Source of the DNA: Anaerolineales bacterium
GTDB lineage: Bacteria > Chloroflexota > Anaerolineae > Anaerolineales > Villigracilaceae
NCBI GenBank assembly: GCA_020060625.1
Contig: JAGUZU010000099.1
Location: 1 to 64,000 of the forward strand
Direction: 5' to 3'
Length of the DNA: 64,000 nt
The translations under genes and the position numbers were made by a program. Shown here in pieces: positions 42,965 through 52,972 of this stretch (its first letter is position 1; each line of letters begins with the position of its first letter). The notes under the pieces were generated by a model, which was not told the origin of the DNA, ran no database searches, and saw only the letters and a list, made by a program, of their open reading frames with translations.

Positions 42965-45270
42965 GTCAGTATACCCAGTCTGCCGCCAGCGCGGACGCGA
43001 CCCCGCCCCAGCGCACAAACATCAGCCTGAAACTGCCAGCCATAGCGATCAGCCTGATGCTGTTTGCATTTACCATTTACACGTTCATCAGTATCCGCGT
43101 TTCCCAGGGATCGATAGTGGACACCTTGCAAAAGGACTTATTGGAGGACGTCCAGGCGAAGATCCAACTTATTCAAACAACGATCAACGAGGCAAACGCG
43201 GTTGCCAACAGCCTTGCCGCCGCGGCGGAATCGTCCCAATACGATGAAGAGGGCATCCTCCGCGTGATCGAAAATACGCTGAAACGGAACGAAGTTGTAT
43301 TTGGGTCCACAATCGCCTATGAACCATACCGCTTCGACAGCGAACTTTACTATTGGTCGCCCTACTACAACCGCACGCCCGAAAACGAATTGAAATTCAC
43401 CCAACTGGGCAACCCGGAATATGATTATTTCAAGTGGGACTGGTACGCCAAGCCGAAGGAACGCAACGCCCCCGCCCTTTCCGCGCCGTATTATGATTTT
43501 GGCGGCGGCGAAATTTGGATGATTACCGCAAGCGCTCCCTTCTATGACAAGAATGGGAATTTCATGGGCGTTGCAACCGCGGATATTGCCTTCTCCCAAA
43601 CGCAGAAAATTGTCAGCGACATACAGATTGGGGAGGCTGGTTACGCCTTCCTGATCGACTCGAACAGCGTCATCCTTGGCATCGGCGAAGGGCGCGGGGA
43701 TTTCGACGTGATGGTTGACACCATGCGGCATGCCGCGTTTGCAAACGCCGCCGTCAACTGGGACGTCCTGATAGACGAAATGACCGCCGGACACACCGGC
43801 TTTATAGAGGCGACGGACTCACAGGGAACCCCATTGTACGTCGCGTATGCGCCGGTGGGGCTGGATACAGGCTGGTCGCTGGCGCTCGGCTACCCAAGAG
43901 AGGAAATCCTGGAACGCACCACCCGGCTGCAAAGGACCTTGCTTTTCTACACCATGCTGGTAGTGATCATTTTCGGCGTGGTCATGTATCTCTTCACGCG
44001 CACCATAACGAATCCGCTGAATCAGTTGACGCGGGTTGCCAGCCAAATTGCGGCGGAAGACCCGGATAACATCAAAGATCAGCTTGCCGAACCGATTCAA
44101 ATCGAGACGCAGGACGAGCTGGAAGACCTCGCCATTGCCTTCAACAAAATGTCGTCTCACCTGAGGCAATCGCTTGAGAACCTGGAAGTGAAAGTCGCCG
44201 AAAGGACGGAGGGACTCGAACGCCTCACAACGGACCTCCGAACTGTTTCCGAGGTAGCCCGTGAGATCGCCGTCATCCGCGACATGGATACGCTCCTCAA
44301 CGTGTCCGCCAACCTGATCCGCGAAAGACTCCGCTACTACCACGTTGGCATCTTCCTCGTTGACGAGTTCGGGGAATATGCCGTTCTGCGCGCCGCAAGC
44401 AGTATAGCCGCCGAACAGATGCTTGCAAGCCACTACAGGTTGAAGGTGGGAGAAACCGGACTGGTCGGCAATGTCACCAGGACAGGGCAGGCGTACATCG
44501 CCCTCGATGTTGGAAAGGACGCGGTCCATTTCCAAAACCCATTCCTTCCCGGCACGCGCTCCGAAATTGCCCTACCGCTGCGCAGCCACAGCATCACGTT
44601 CGGCGCGCTGGACATCCAGGCGAACCTTCCAAACGCATTCGACGAAGACGATATTCAAACACTGCAAATTCTGGCGGATTTGCTCGCGGCGTCAATCGAA
44701 AATGTGCAATTGATTCAGAAGGTGGAGGAGGCGCTTTCCGAACTCACCAGGGCAAACCGGGTGCAGACCCATCAGGCATGGCAAACCGCCGTCCGCCGGA
44801 AGGGGCTTTCCGCCTACGAATATGATGGAATGCAAATCCGCGCCATGCCGCAAAATCTCCCCCCCAATCTTGCGAAACGGCTCGAAAGCGGGCAGCCCAT
44901 CGTCGCTCCGCAGCAGGATGAGTCCAAAAACCTGTTGCTGGTGCCGCTCATGGTGCTTAATGAGGCGGTCGGCGTGATCGGACTGGAAAAAGAAGATGCG
45001 GCAACAACCTGGACCGACGAGGAAATCTCCATTGCACGGGCGGCGGCAAACCGCGCGGCGCTGACACTGGAAAACGCCCGTCTGCTCGAAGAAAGTCAAA
45101 AGCGCGCGGCGAAGGAACGCACCATTTTTGAAGCCACAGACCGGATCGGTTCCGCCCTGAGCGTCGAGAACATTTTGCAGACCACGGCGGAAGAACTGGA
45201 AAAAGCGCTGCGCAGTTCTGAAGTCGTTATTCAATTTACAGGACATGAAGAAAATGACCCCACAGGTTAA
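42961..45270 (+). CDS. dCache-HAMP-GAF receptor
   Basis: This 769-aa protein has a helix at 24-46, then a double-Cache extracytoplasmic region (about 47-325). The region contains 'FKWDWYAKPKERNAPALSAPYYDFGGGEIWMITASAPFYD' and '...GVATADI', the W-Y...P-Y-x-D arrangement found in ligand-binding dCache domains. A second helix (328-350), HAMP (350-405), a coiled coil, the cluster GAF (425-585), the shortened GAF-like block (600-706) and the tail 'SVENILQTTAEELEKALRSSEVVIQF' follow. An amino-acid or amine ligand is plausible, but the full binding motif is not confirmed. Start ATG overlaps the previous stop (ATGA). Confidence 0.85.
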   Translation: MSQYTQSAASADATPPQRTNISLKLPAIAISLMLFAFTIYTFISIRVSQGSIVDTLQKDLLEDVQAKIQLIQTTINEANAVANSLAAAAESSQYDEEGILRVIENTLKRNEVVFGSTIAYEPYRFDSELYYWSPYYNRTPENELKFTQLGNPEYDYFKWDWYAKPKERNAPALSAPYYDFGGGEIWMITASAPFYDKNGNFMGVATADIAFSQTQKIVSDIQIGEAGYAFLIDSNSVILGIGEGRGDFDVMVDTMRHAAFANAAVNWDVLIDEMTAGHTGFIEATDSQGTPLYVAYAPVGLDTGWSLALGYPREEILERTTRLQRTLLFYTMLVVIIFGVVMYLFTRTITNPLNQLTRVASQIAAEDPDNIKDQLAEPIQIETQDELEDLAIAFNKMSSHLRQSLENLEVKVAERTEGLERLTTDLRTVSEVAREIAVIRDMDTLLNVSANLIRERLRYYHVGIFLVDEFGEYAVLRAASSIAAEQMLASHYRLKVGETGLVGNVTRTGQAYIALDVGKDAVHFQNPFLPGTRSEIALPLRSHSITFGALDIQANLPNAFDEDDIQTLQILADLLAASIENVQLIQKVEEALSELTRANRVQTHQAWQTAVRRKGLSAYEYDGMQIRAMPQNLPPNLAKRLESGQPIVAPQQDESKNLLLVPLMVLNEAVGVIGLEKEDAATTWTDEEISIARAAANRAALTLENARLLEESQKRAAKERTIFEATDRIGSALSVENILQTTAEELEKALRSSEVVIQFTGHEENDPTG

Positions 45271-45285
45271 GACCCGAGGCGCAAC

Positions 45286-47004
45286 ATGTTGAGCGCCATC
45301 CAAAAATTGTTTGCCCCACCCGTGTTCGAAGATGCGCAAAATTCGCGCGCTGCCGCATTGTTGAACAGCGTCCTGTGGACCTTCATCATCCTTGGCGGGT
45401 TGTACGCCGTCACGGCGCCGACCCTGCTTGGACAAACCGTACCCGCAGCGGCAACCGGGCTTATCGTCATTTCCAGCTTGATTGCGCGCCAATTCATGCT
45501 GAAAGGGCATGTACAGGCTTCCGCTATCATCTTCCTGGTCGTCTTCCACGTCCTTCTAACAGTCATTGTCATCTTTGCAAATGGCGTGTTTAGCGCGGGT
45601 TATTACAGCTATATTCTTGTCGTTGTCATTGCGGGCATTTTGCTTGGCGGACGCGGCGCATATATGGCGGCGGGCGTCAGCGCCTTGACCGGCTTGGTCA
45701 TTATGTTGTTCCAGAACTCGCTTCCCCAACCCCTGACCACCCCCAACCCTCTCACGAACTGGGTGATCCTGCTGGCGTACCTTCTCTTTATCGCCAGCCT
45801 GCAAAACGCCTCGGCGGGAGGACTTGATAAACTTCTAAAAAACCTGCGCGCCACCCAAAAGAATCTCGTGGAGCGCAATACGGAGCTGCAGAAATTCAGC
45901 GTTACCCTCGAAGAAAGCGTCGCAAAGCGAACGGCGGAACTCGATGCCGCCAATCGAAGTAATGAACGCCGCGCCAGGCAATTCGAGGCAATTACCCAGA
46001 TTTCGCGCGTTCTCAACCAGACCCAGAACCTTGAGAACCTCCTGTTGCAAACCACCGAAGTCATCAGCCGCCTATTCACTTTTTATCACGTGGGTGTGTT
46101 CCTTTTGGATGACAACAATGAATTCGCCGTCCTGGTCGCCGCCAACAGCGAAGGCGGACAGAAAATGCTCGCCCGCAATCACAAATTAAGAGTGGGGCAA
46201 ACTGGCATTGTCGGCTATGTATCCGGCAGCGCGCTGCCGCGCATCGCACTGGACACTGGATCTGACGCAATTTACTTCGACAACCCCGACCTCCCGGAAA
46301 CCCGCTCCGAAATGGCGTTGCCCCTGCTTCACGCAGAGAAACACGTCATCGGGGTGCTGGACGTGCAAAGCAGGGAGCCGGACGCCTTTGGGCAGGAGGA
46401 TCTTCAGACGCTTGCCATTCTTGCAGACCAGGTTGCCGTCGCCATTGATAATGCCCGTTTGTTCGAAGAGCTGCAAAAGACGCTTCAAGAGTCCGAGGTC
46501 TTCTACCGGCGGGGACTAAAATCCGGCTGGGCAAAATTCGCGCAAGCGCAAAAACTGGCTGGCGTTCATCGAAGCGGATTGAAAACAAGTTTTCTCGAAA
46601 AGCCGGTGGAATTGCCGGGAGCCTTTGAAGCCGCGCGCACTGGAAGCGTTTATCGGAATATTGACGATCAAACAAAATCATCCCAACTGACCCTGCCAAT
46701 GAAATTACGCGACGAGGTGGTGGGCGTCTTGAACATACGCGCGAACGACAACCGCGAGTGGAACGATGACGACATGGATATCATTAACGCCATCGTCGAG
46801 CGCGCCGCCTTATCCATCGAGAATGCGCGGCTGCTGGCGGAAAGCCGCAAGATCGCCGAAAGAGAGCAGGTCATCGGCGAAATTTCGACGAAGATCAGCG
46901 CGGGCACGGAGATCGAAGCGATTCTCAGAACAGCCGTCAGAGAGCTGGGGACTCAAATTCGCGGCGCCCAGGTCACGGTCGAGATCGGAGGCGGCGAGGA
47001 GTAA
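45286..47004 (+). CDS. Multi-TM GAF receptor
   Basis: This 572-aa protein has about six membrane helices (residues 25-175), with a hydrophobic core 'SYILVVVIAGILLGGRGAYMAAGVSALTG'. It has a coiled coil (about 180-230), the canonical GAF (235-393: FTFYHVGVFLLDD, NSEGG, FDNPDLPETRSE), the shortened GAF-like block (410-515) and the tail 'EIEAILRTAVRELGTQIRGAQVTVEI'. The start has GAGG about 7 bases upstream. It lies 15 bp after the dCache receptor and 14 bp before a larger receptor whose N-terminal membrane part resembles this one, so the genes look like products of local duplication. Confidence 0.83.
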   Translation: MLSAIQKLFAPPVFEDAQNSRAAALLNSVLWTFIILGGLYAVTAPTLLGQTVPAAATGLIVISSLIARQFMLKGHVQASAIIFLVVFHVLLTVIVIFANGVFSAGYYSYILVVVIAGILLGGRGAYMAAGVSALTGLVIMLFQNSLPQPLTTPNPLTNWVILLAYLLFIASLQNASAGGLDKLLKNLRATQKNLVERNTELQKFSVTLEESVAKRTAELDAANRSNERRARQFEAITQISRVLNQTQNLENLLLQTTEVISRLFTFYHVGVFLLDDNNEFAVLVAANSEGGQKMLARNHKLRVGQTGIVGYVSGSALPRIALDTGSDAIYFDNPDLPETRSEMALPLLHAEKHVIGVLDVQSREPDAFGQEDLQTLAILADQVAVAIDNARLFEELQKTLQESEVFYRRGLKSGWAKFAQAQKLAGVHRSGLKTSFLEKPVELPGAFEAARTGSVYRNIDDQTKSSQLTLPMKLRDEVVGVLNIRANDNREWNDDDMDIINAIVERAALSIENARLLAESRKIAEREQVIGEISTKISAGTEIEAILRTAVRELGTQIRGAQVTVEIGGGEE

Positions 47005-47018
47005 CCGCCGGGCAAGTT

Positions 47019-49991
47019 ATGGATATGTCCCAGTCTTCAAACCAGTCCACAGGCAAGTCGGAAAAATATCAGTACAACCGAAACGGCTTCATCATTACCG
47101 TTGTATTGATGTCCATGACGCTTCCCTCTGCCGCGTTGTTTGCCTATTTCGGGTACAAAAACCAACTGCTCCCGTTGTTCGTTCCGGCGGCGCTGTTGAT
47201 CCTCACCTTTTTCTTCGACTTTTTCCCATTGTCGTTGATCAGGCAGGGTCGCGCGAACCTGGCGATGACGATCCTAAGCGCGGTATTTTTTATCGATGTG
47301 GCATCCGTGCTTTTTGTTGCGCAGGGCTTTGGATTGATCGGCGCCGCGTCCATCATTATGGTGACATTGTCCATTGCGGGACTGGCGATGACCCCGAATT
47401 ACTTTACAAGAGGGGTTGCCGCCGCGCTTGTCCTCGGCTTTGCCGCCGTTGCATTGGATGCCGCGCTCACGGCGGAGCGGATTCGGCTTCCCCAGTTGGA
47501 AACCTATTCGACATACATCGCGGCTGTAATCGCGGCTCCGATCCTGCTGATTCTGCTAAGGGAGTTTAACAAGTTCAATCTCCAGGTAAAGATCACGCTG
47601 GGCATCCTGTTCACGGGGGGCATCGTGGTCGCCACAATCGTGCTGTTCGGGTTGGAACGCGCCAACGCAATCGTGAACTCGCTTTCGGGCAGGTTCGAGG
47701 CGAATATCATCGAACAGACGGAAGCCCGCATTTCGAGCGTTGTCCAAATCGAAGCGGAAAAATCCGACTCACTTTTTTCCGAAACAACACACGACCTCCT
47801 GGGAATCGCCGAATACCTTTCGGCGCTCGAAGAACAGACCGATCAATTTGCAGGCGGCGTCTATTGGAACGCGGAAGAAAATATTTTCCAGCTTTCCCGC
47901 GGTCAGTATGGCAACTCGAACAGCGATCCGGCTTCCATCTTTATTCCAAACACCTACATATTGAACGAACGAATGCTTGCGGATTTGAACACCGCCATCC
48001 ATCTCGACTTTCTGTCGCCCGGTTTTTTGGATACGCATTCGGAAGTGGTTGCGCTCTACTACATAAGCCCGCTCGGTTATACGATCTACTATCCAAACAT
48101 CGGGCTTGCGCAAGCCGTGCCTCCCGACTTCGACCCCGTGCAGGAACCGTTTTACACGATTGCAGAACCGCGCAACAATCCGATGCGCCAGCCGCGTTGG
48201 ACCGAACCCTATCAGGACCCGGCGGGAACCGGCTTGATCGTGACCCTGTCCGTCCCGGTTTACACGAAAAAGGGACTGTTCAAGGGAGTTGTCGGCGCAG
48301 ATTTGCAGCTTACCCGCATTGCGGAGTCCATCTCCAACATCAAACTTGCCGAAAGCGACTTTTCCATTTTGCTGGACGAACACGGTCACATTCTTGCCAT
48401 GCCGGAGCAGGGCTACGCCCTCTTCGGTCTGGAGTCGGTGGAAATCCCCGTGAACGAAAGCCCGGAACAAACCGTTCTCGATACGCCGCACGAGGATTTG
48501 AAGCCCATCGCGGAATACATCGCCGTCAACGCCTCCGGGATCACCAGTGTTACCATCAACGATGAAAGCGCCTACCTTGTGATCTCCTCCCTGGAAACGA
48601 CGGGCTACAAACTGGTCACGTTTGCCCCGGAAAACGAATTGAACAGGGAAATCGTCGCATCGCGCGCAAGCATCGAAAACGACATCCAAACCGCATTTCA
48701 GGGCGCGGCGTTGATTCTTGCCATCCTTTTTATCGGCGCGCTCATCGTCAGTTTATGGGTCGGTCAGATTATCACCCGTCCGATGAAGCGATTAACCGGC
48801 GCTGTCGAACAGATTGCGGGCGGAGACCTGACCGCCCGTGTCCAGGTGGAATCGCAGGATGAAACGGGCACGCTGGCAAGATCATTCAATGCAATGGCAG
48901 ACAGACTCAGCCAAACGCTTCAAGGGCTTGAAGAACGCATCGCAGAACGCACCAACGAACTGGAAAAAATCAGTCAGAGCAACGCCTATCGCGCCGCTCA
49001 ATTCGAATCCATTGCCCGCATCTCCCGCACCATCAGTTCCACGCAGTCATTGGACGCCCTTCTCCCGCAGATCGCAAGAACCATTTCAGCCCAGCTCGGT
49101 TTTTATCACGCGGGCATCTTTCTGCTCGACGCTCACAAGGAATACGCCGTCCTGGTCGCCGCCAACAGCGAAGGCGGTCAAAGGATGCTGGAACGAAACC
49201 ACCGCCTGCGCGTCGGCGAGACGGGCATCGTGGGATTCGCAACCCGATCCGGACAACCCCGCATCGCTCTCGACGTTGGGCTTGATGCGGTTTACTTCAA
49301 CAATCCCGACCTCCCAGAGACCCACTCGGAGATCGCCCTCCCCCTGAAGATCGGCGATGAAATCATCGGCGCATTGGACGTCCAAAGCACGGAACCCAAT
49401 GCCTTCTCACAGGAGGACATCAGCATCCTCTCGACACTGGCAGACCAGGTAAGCATCGCCATCCAAAACTCGCGTTCCTACCAGCAAAGCCAGGAGGCGC
49501 TCAAACAAGCGGAGCTGACCGCCAGACAATTAAGCGAACAGCAATGGAGTCAGCTGTTGAAGCGCCAATCCATTGCTGGGTATCACTTCGACGGCGTCGA
49601 AGCCAGGCAGCTGGAGGCATCCCAAGCCGCGCAACAGGAAAACAGTCTTTCCATACCGCTTGTGCTGCGCGGCGTAAAGATCGGCGCGCTCAAACTCAGT
49701 CCGACCGACCCAGCCAGAACATGGGACGAAGACGAGATCGCAATGGCAAAAGCGACCGCCGAGCGCACCGCACTCGCCATCGAGAACGCCCGCCTGCTGC
49801 AAGACGCGCAAAAGCGAGCCACAAAAGAACGCGCCATCGGAGAGATATCCGCCAAGATCAGCAATCTGGCAAATCTGGAAAACATCCTTCAGACCACGCT
49901 CAAGGAACTGGGCAGGACGCTGCCAGGCACGGATATAGCCATCCAGTTCACGTCAGAGAATTCCGGCGATAACAACCGCGCAGGAGAATGA
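47019..49991 (+). CDS. Hybrid receptor: multi-TM sensor plus dCache, HAMP and GAF
   Basis: This 990-aa protein combines the two receptor designs of this cluster in one chain. Residues about 25-180 are a multi-helix membrane sensor, followed by another helix (188-210). A dCache-type extracytoplasmic domain spans about 215-560 ('YYPNIGLAQAVPPDFDPVQEPFYTIAEP...WTEPYQDPAGTGLIVTLSVPVY', '...GVVGADLQL'). A helix (563-585), HAMP (586-640), the cluster GAF (664-820) and the shortened GAF-like block (840-925) follow. It ends with the tail 'NLENILQTTLKELGRTLPGTDIAIQF'. Its dCache resembles that of the gene at 55210 ('YYPNIDLAAIVPPDFDV'). Start is ATG 47019, or ATG 47025 two codons in; neither has a strong ribosome-binding site. 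Confidence 0.83.
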   Translation: MDMSQSSNQSTGKSEKYQYNRNGFIITVVLMSMTLPSAALFAYFGYKNQLLPLFVPAALLILTFFFDFFPLSLIRQGRANLAMTILSAVFFIDVASVLFVAQGFGLIGAASIIMVTLSIAGLAMTPNYFTRGVAAALVLGFAAVALDAALTAERIRLPQLETYSTYIAAVIAAPILLILLREFNKFNLQVKITLGILFTGGIVVATIVLFGLERANAIVNSLSGRFEANIIEQTEARISSVVQIEAEKSDSLFSETTHDLLGIAEYLSALEEQTDQFAGGVYWNAEENIFQLSRGQYGNSNSDPASIFIPNTYILNERMLADLNTAIHLDFLSPGFLDTHSEVVALYYISPLGYTIYYPNIGLAQAVPPDFDPVQEPFYTIAEPRNNPMRQPRWTEPYQDPAGTGLIVTLSVPVYTKKGLFKGVVGADLQLTRIAESISNIKLAESDFSILLDEHGHILAMPEQGYALFGLESVEIPVNESPEQTVLDTPHEDLKPIAEYIAVNASGITSVTINDESAYLVISSLETTGYKLVTFAPENELNREIVASRASIENDIQTAFQGAALILAILFIGALIVSLWVGQIITRPMKRLTGAVEQIAGGDLTARVQVESQDETGTLARSFNAMADRLSQTLQGLEERIAERTNELEKISQSNAYRAAQFESIARISRTISSTQSLDALLPQIARTISAQLGFYHAGIFLLDAHKEYAVLVAANSEGGQRMLERNHRLRVGETGIVGFATRSGQPRIALDVGLDAVYFNNPDLPETHSEIALPLKIGDEIIGALDVQSTEPNAFSQEDISILSTLADQVSIAIQNSRSYQQSQEALKQAELTARQLSEQQWSQLLKRQSIAGYHFDGVEARQLEASQAAQQENSLSIPLVLRGVKIGALKLSPTDPARTWDEDEIAMAKATAERTALAIENARLLQDAQKRATKERAIGEISAKISNLANLENILQTTLKELGRTLPGTDIAIQFTSENSGDNNRAGE

Positions 49992-49992
49992 C

Positions 49993-51726
49993 ATGCTTCA
50001 GAAAATATTCGGCTATTTTATAGATGAAGAAGACACAGACCCGTCGTTCATCGCCCTGACACGAAACATTTTGATCTTTGTCATGGTCACGACCCTTGCC
50101 GTGCTGCCGCTGGTCGCCGGCGTTACCGGGGAGGAAGCGCGAAGTATCGTGGCAATCGTTGTCCTTTCTGCCGCATTAATTGCGGAAGGGGCTGCGCTCT
50201 TTTTCGTATTTCAAGGCAACGTCCTGCCCGCAAAAATAATCGTTCCTGTTGTGCTGGTAATCGCCATTACAACAATCGCGATCAACATCAACGGTCTTCG
50301 GGATACTTCCATCCTTGCCTTGCCGCTGATCTTGGTTATATCCGCCCTTCTACTGGGAAGGCGTTCGCTGACACTCACAACACCGTTGGTAGTCATTGCC
50401 GTACTTTTTATCGCGCTAAGAGACCTGTCCACAGGAAGAGACCCCTCTCCCATCGGCATCAATGACGCCATCATTGTTGTCTTTCTTTTGATTGCCGGGG
50501 CGGGAATCATCCACTTACTGGTCTCTCGTCTCAATGAAAGCATAATCCGCGCGCAATTAAGCGAACAGGAACAAAAGATCAAGAACGAGGAACTTGACAA
50601 CCTGCGCGCCGGGCTCGAAGAAAGAGTGCGCGAAAGAACCGCCGAACTGGAAAAAGCAAACCTAGTCTCTGAAAAACGCGCGCGCCAGTTCGAAGCAGTG
50701 GCGCAGGTCTTGAAAGCGATCTCATCCATTCAAGACCTGGAAATCCTTCTCTCCCGCATCACGCAAGTAATCAGCGAGCAATTCGGAATCTATCACACCG
50801 GCATCTTCCTCCTGAACAATCAAAAGGAGTACGCGGTACTCCGCGCCGCGAACAGCGAAGGTGGAAAAAAGATGCTTGCCCGCGAACACAAACTTGAAGT
50901 CGGGCAGACCGGACTCGTGGGCTTCGTCACCGCTACCGGGCAGCCGCGCATCGCGCTTGACGTTGGAGTTGATGCTGTTTTCTTCGACAACCCCGACCTC
51001 CCGGACACCCGTTCCGAGGTTGCCCTCCCCCTGCGCTTCGCCGGACAGGTCATCGGCGCGCTGGATGTGCAAAGCACGGAACCCAACGCGTTCCGTCAGG
51101 ACGACATCAATGTGTTGATTACGCTTGCGGACCAAGTGTCGGTAGCCATCAACAACGCGCTCTCCATCGAGGAGACGCGAAAATCGCTTGCGGAGGCGCA
51201 AAGCGCCATCGGGAGGACGACGCGCGAGGCATGGCAGGTAATGCGCCCAACTTCGACCGGGCTCGGTTTTTTACTCACCGAAACGTCGATCAAACCGCTG
51301 GATAAGCCGCTGGACGGCAGTCACATCCACGAGGCGCTCGAAAAAGGGAAACCGGTCATTGCCGGGAACGCCGCGCAAGGCACAAACCTTGCGATTCCCA
51401 TCCGCCTGCGCGGACAACCCGTCGGCGTGTTGAACGTAAGCGCGCGAAAAGGGATTTACGCGTTGACAGACGACGATATTGACATTGCCGAGGCGGTCGC
51501 GGAACGCCTCTCGCTTGCGCTTGAAACCGCCGCCCTTTTGCAGGCAACACAGCATCGCGCGGAAATCGAACGCGTGACAACCGAAATTACCAGCAATATC
51601 AGTTCGTCCACTCGTTTCGAAACGATCTTAAAAACAGCCGCCCATGAATTAAGCCGCGCCCTGGGCGGTTCGGATGTGCTTGTTCAAATCGAACCCGTTT
51701 CCATGAAGATGATCATGGACGCCTAG
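49993..51726 (+). CDS. Multi-TM GAF receptor
   Basis: This 577-aa protein has membrane helices at about residues 15-190, including 'IIVPVVLVIAITTIAIN' and 'SILALPLILVISALLLGRRSLTLTTPLVVIAVLFIAL'. It has a coiled coil (about 185-230), the canonical GAF (236-389: FGIYHTGIFLLNNQKEYAVLRAANSEGG, FDNPDLPDTRSE), the shortened GAF-like block (about 405-515) and the tail 'RFETILKTAAHELSRALGGSDVLVQI'. AGGAG lies 8 bases before the ATG, which is separated by one base from the preceding stop. The next gene encodes a periplasmic-type binding lipoprotein, the only soluble ligand binder in the array. Confidence 0.83.
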   Translation: MLQKIFGYFIDEEDTDPSFIALTRNILIFVMVTTLAVLPLVAGVTGEEARSIVAIVVLSAALIAEGAALFFVFQGNVLPAKIIVPVVLVIAITTIAININGLRDTSILALPLILVISALLLGRRSLTLTTPLVVIAVLFIALRDLSTGRDPSPIGINDAIIVVFLLIAGAGIIHLLVSRLNESIIRAQLSEQEQKIKNEELDNLRAGLEERVRERTAELEKANLVSEKRARQFEAVAQVLKAISSIQDLEILLSRITQVISEQFGIYHTGIFLLNNQKEYAVLRAANSEGGKKMLAREHKLEVGQTGLVGFVTATGQPRIALDVGVDAVFFDNPDLPDTRSEVALPLRFAGQVIGALDVQSTEPNAFRQDDINVLITLADQVSVAINNALSIEETRKSLAEAQSAIGRTTREAWQVMRPTSTGLGFLLTETSIKPLDKPLDGSHIHEALEKGKPVIAGNAAQGTNLAIPIRLRGQPVGVLNVSARKGIYALTDDDIDIAEAVAERLSLALETAALLQATQHRAEIERVTTEITSNISSSTRFETILKTAAHELSRALGGSDVLVQIEPVSMKMIMDA

Positions 51727-51769
51727 AAGCGGAACGCCGGGTTATGTTCAACAGAAACGGAGAAACCTC

Positions 51770-52930
51770 ATGAGACAACTATTCCATTCACTTACACTGA
51801 CCGCGATCACCGGTATATTGGTGTTCGGATTAACAGCCTGCCAGCCGGGAAACAACCAGTCATCCCCGGAAGAAATTCGCATCGGCGTCATCGCCCCCAT
51901 TACCGGAAGCATCCCCAATGTCGGGAAATCCACCGTGGAAGCGGCGGAAATGGCTGCCGCGGAAATCAATGAAAACGGCGGTCTGGCAGTCGGCGGCAAA
52001 CAATACCAGATCGTTCTCCTTGTGGAAGACAATGAAGACAAACCGGAAACCGCTGTTGCGGCGGCGGAGAAACTGATTAACCAGCAAAATGTCGCAGCAA
52101 TCATCGGACCGCAGGCAAGCCGCAATGCCATCCCCGTCTCCAGGATTGCCGAGAATTCCAAAATCCCCATGATCAGCCCATGGTCCACCAATCCCGAAAC
52201 CACTCTCGAAAAACATTACGTATTCCGCGTCGCCTTTCTGGATCCCTTCCAGGGACAGGTGATGGCGCGCTTTATCTTCGAAGAACTGAATGCAACCAAA
52301 GCCGCCGTCCTGTACGATGTAGCCAGCCCCTATAACAGCGGAATTGCGGAGATATTCAAGCAGGTATTCGAAGGCGCCGGCGGCTCGGTAACCGCCTTTG
52401 AAACCTACACCACCGGCGAAACAGACTTTGCGCGGCAGCTGACCGAAATCAAAGACAGCGGCGCGGAAGTTCTCTTCCTGCCAAATTACGAGAACGAAGT
52501 TCCCGCCCAGGCAGAACAAGCGCGCGAACTGGGAATCAACATCCCCATTATCGGAAGCGATTCGTGGGGAACCATCCCGGCAGAAAGCCGCGCCGCCCTT
52601 GAAGGTTCATACTTTAGCACCCATTACGCCTCCGATATTGCGGAGGAACCCGCGCGCACTTTCATTCAAAATTACATCCAGGCTTACGGGCATGTTCCCG
52701 ACGACGTCGCCGCCCTCACGTACGACGCTTTTGGTTTATTGTTCAAGGCAATTCAAAGCCAGGCATCCTCCGACCCGGAAGCCATCCGCACCGGGCTGGC
52801 GGCGACCGAATCCTACGTCGGCGTAACCGGCACAATGCAATACTCGGGCAGCGGCGATCCGATCAAGAGCGCTGTCATCCTGAAGGTGGTAAACGGTGAA
52901 TTCATATTTTACAAACTTGCAACCCCCTGA
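51770..52930 (+). CDS. Branched-chain amino acid-type substrate-binding lipoprotein (Peripla_BP_6, LivK-like)
   Basis: This 386-aa lipoprotein has a signal sequence ending in the lipobox FGLTAC (Cys24), then a type I periplasmic-binding fold: 'IRIGVIAPITGSIPNVGKSTVEAAEMAAAEINENGG', 'VAAIIGPQASRNAIPVSRIAENSKIPMIS', 'AVLYDVASPYNSGIAEIFKQVF'. The family binds amino acids, amides or related compounds for ABC import or sensing. No permease or ATPase gene lies nearby, and both neighbours encode membrane receptors. It may therefore present ligand to a receptor rather than feed a transporter; this is inferred. A CGGAG site precedes ATG 51770. Confidence 0.9.
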   Translation: MRQLFHSLTLTAITGILVFGLTACQPGNNQSSPEEIRIGVIAPITGSIPNVGKSTVEAAEMAAAEINENGGLAVGGKQYQIVLLVEDNEDKPETAVAAAEKLINQQNVAAIIGPQASRNAIPVSRIAENSKIPMISPWSTNPETTLEKHYVFRVAFLDPFQGQVMARFIFEELNATKAAVLYDVASPYNSGIAEIFKQVFEGAGGSVTAFETYTTGETDFARQLTEIKDSGAEVLFLPNYENEVPAQAEQARELGINIPIIGSDSWGTIPAESRAALEGSYFSTHYASDIAEEPARTFIQNYIQAYGHVPDDVAALTYDAFGLLFKAIQSQASSDPEAIRTGLAATESYVGVTGTMQYSGSGDPIKSAVILKVVNGEFIFYKLATP

Positions 52931-52972
52931 GCGGATATTCGACCCCGTGACAAGACCATCCCCGGAGGAGAC

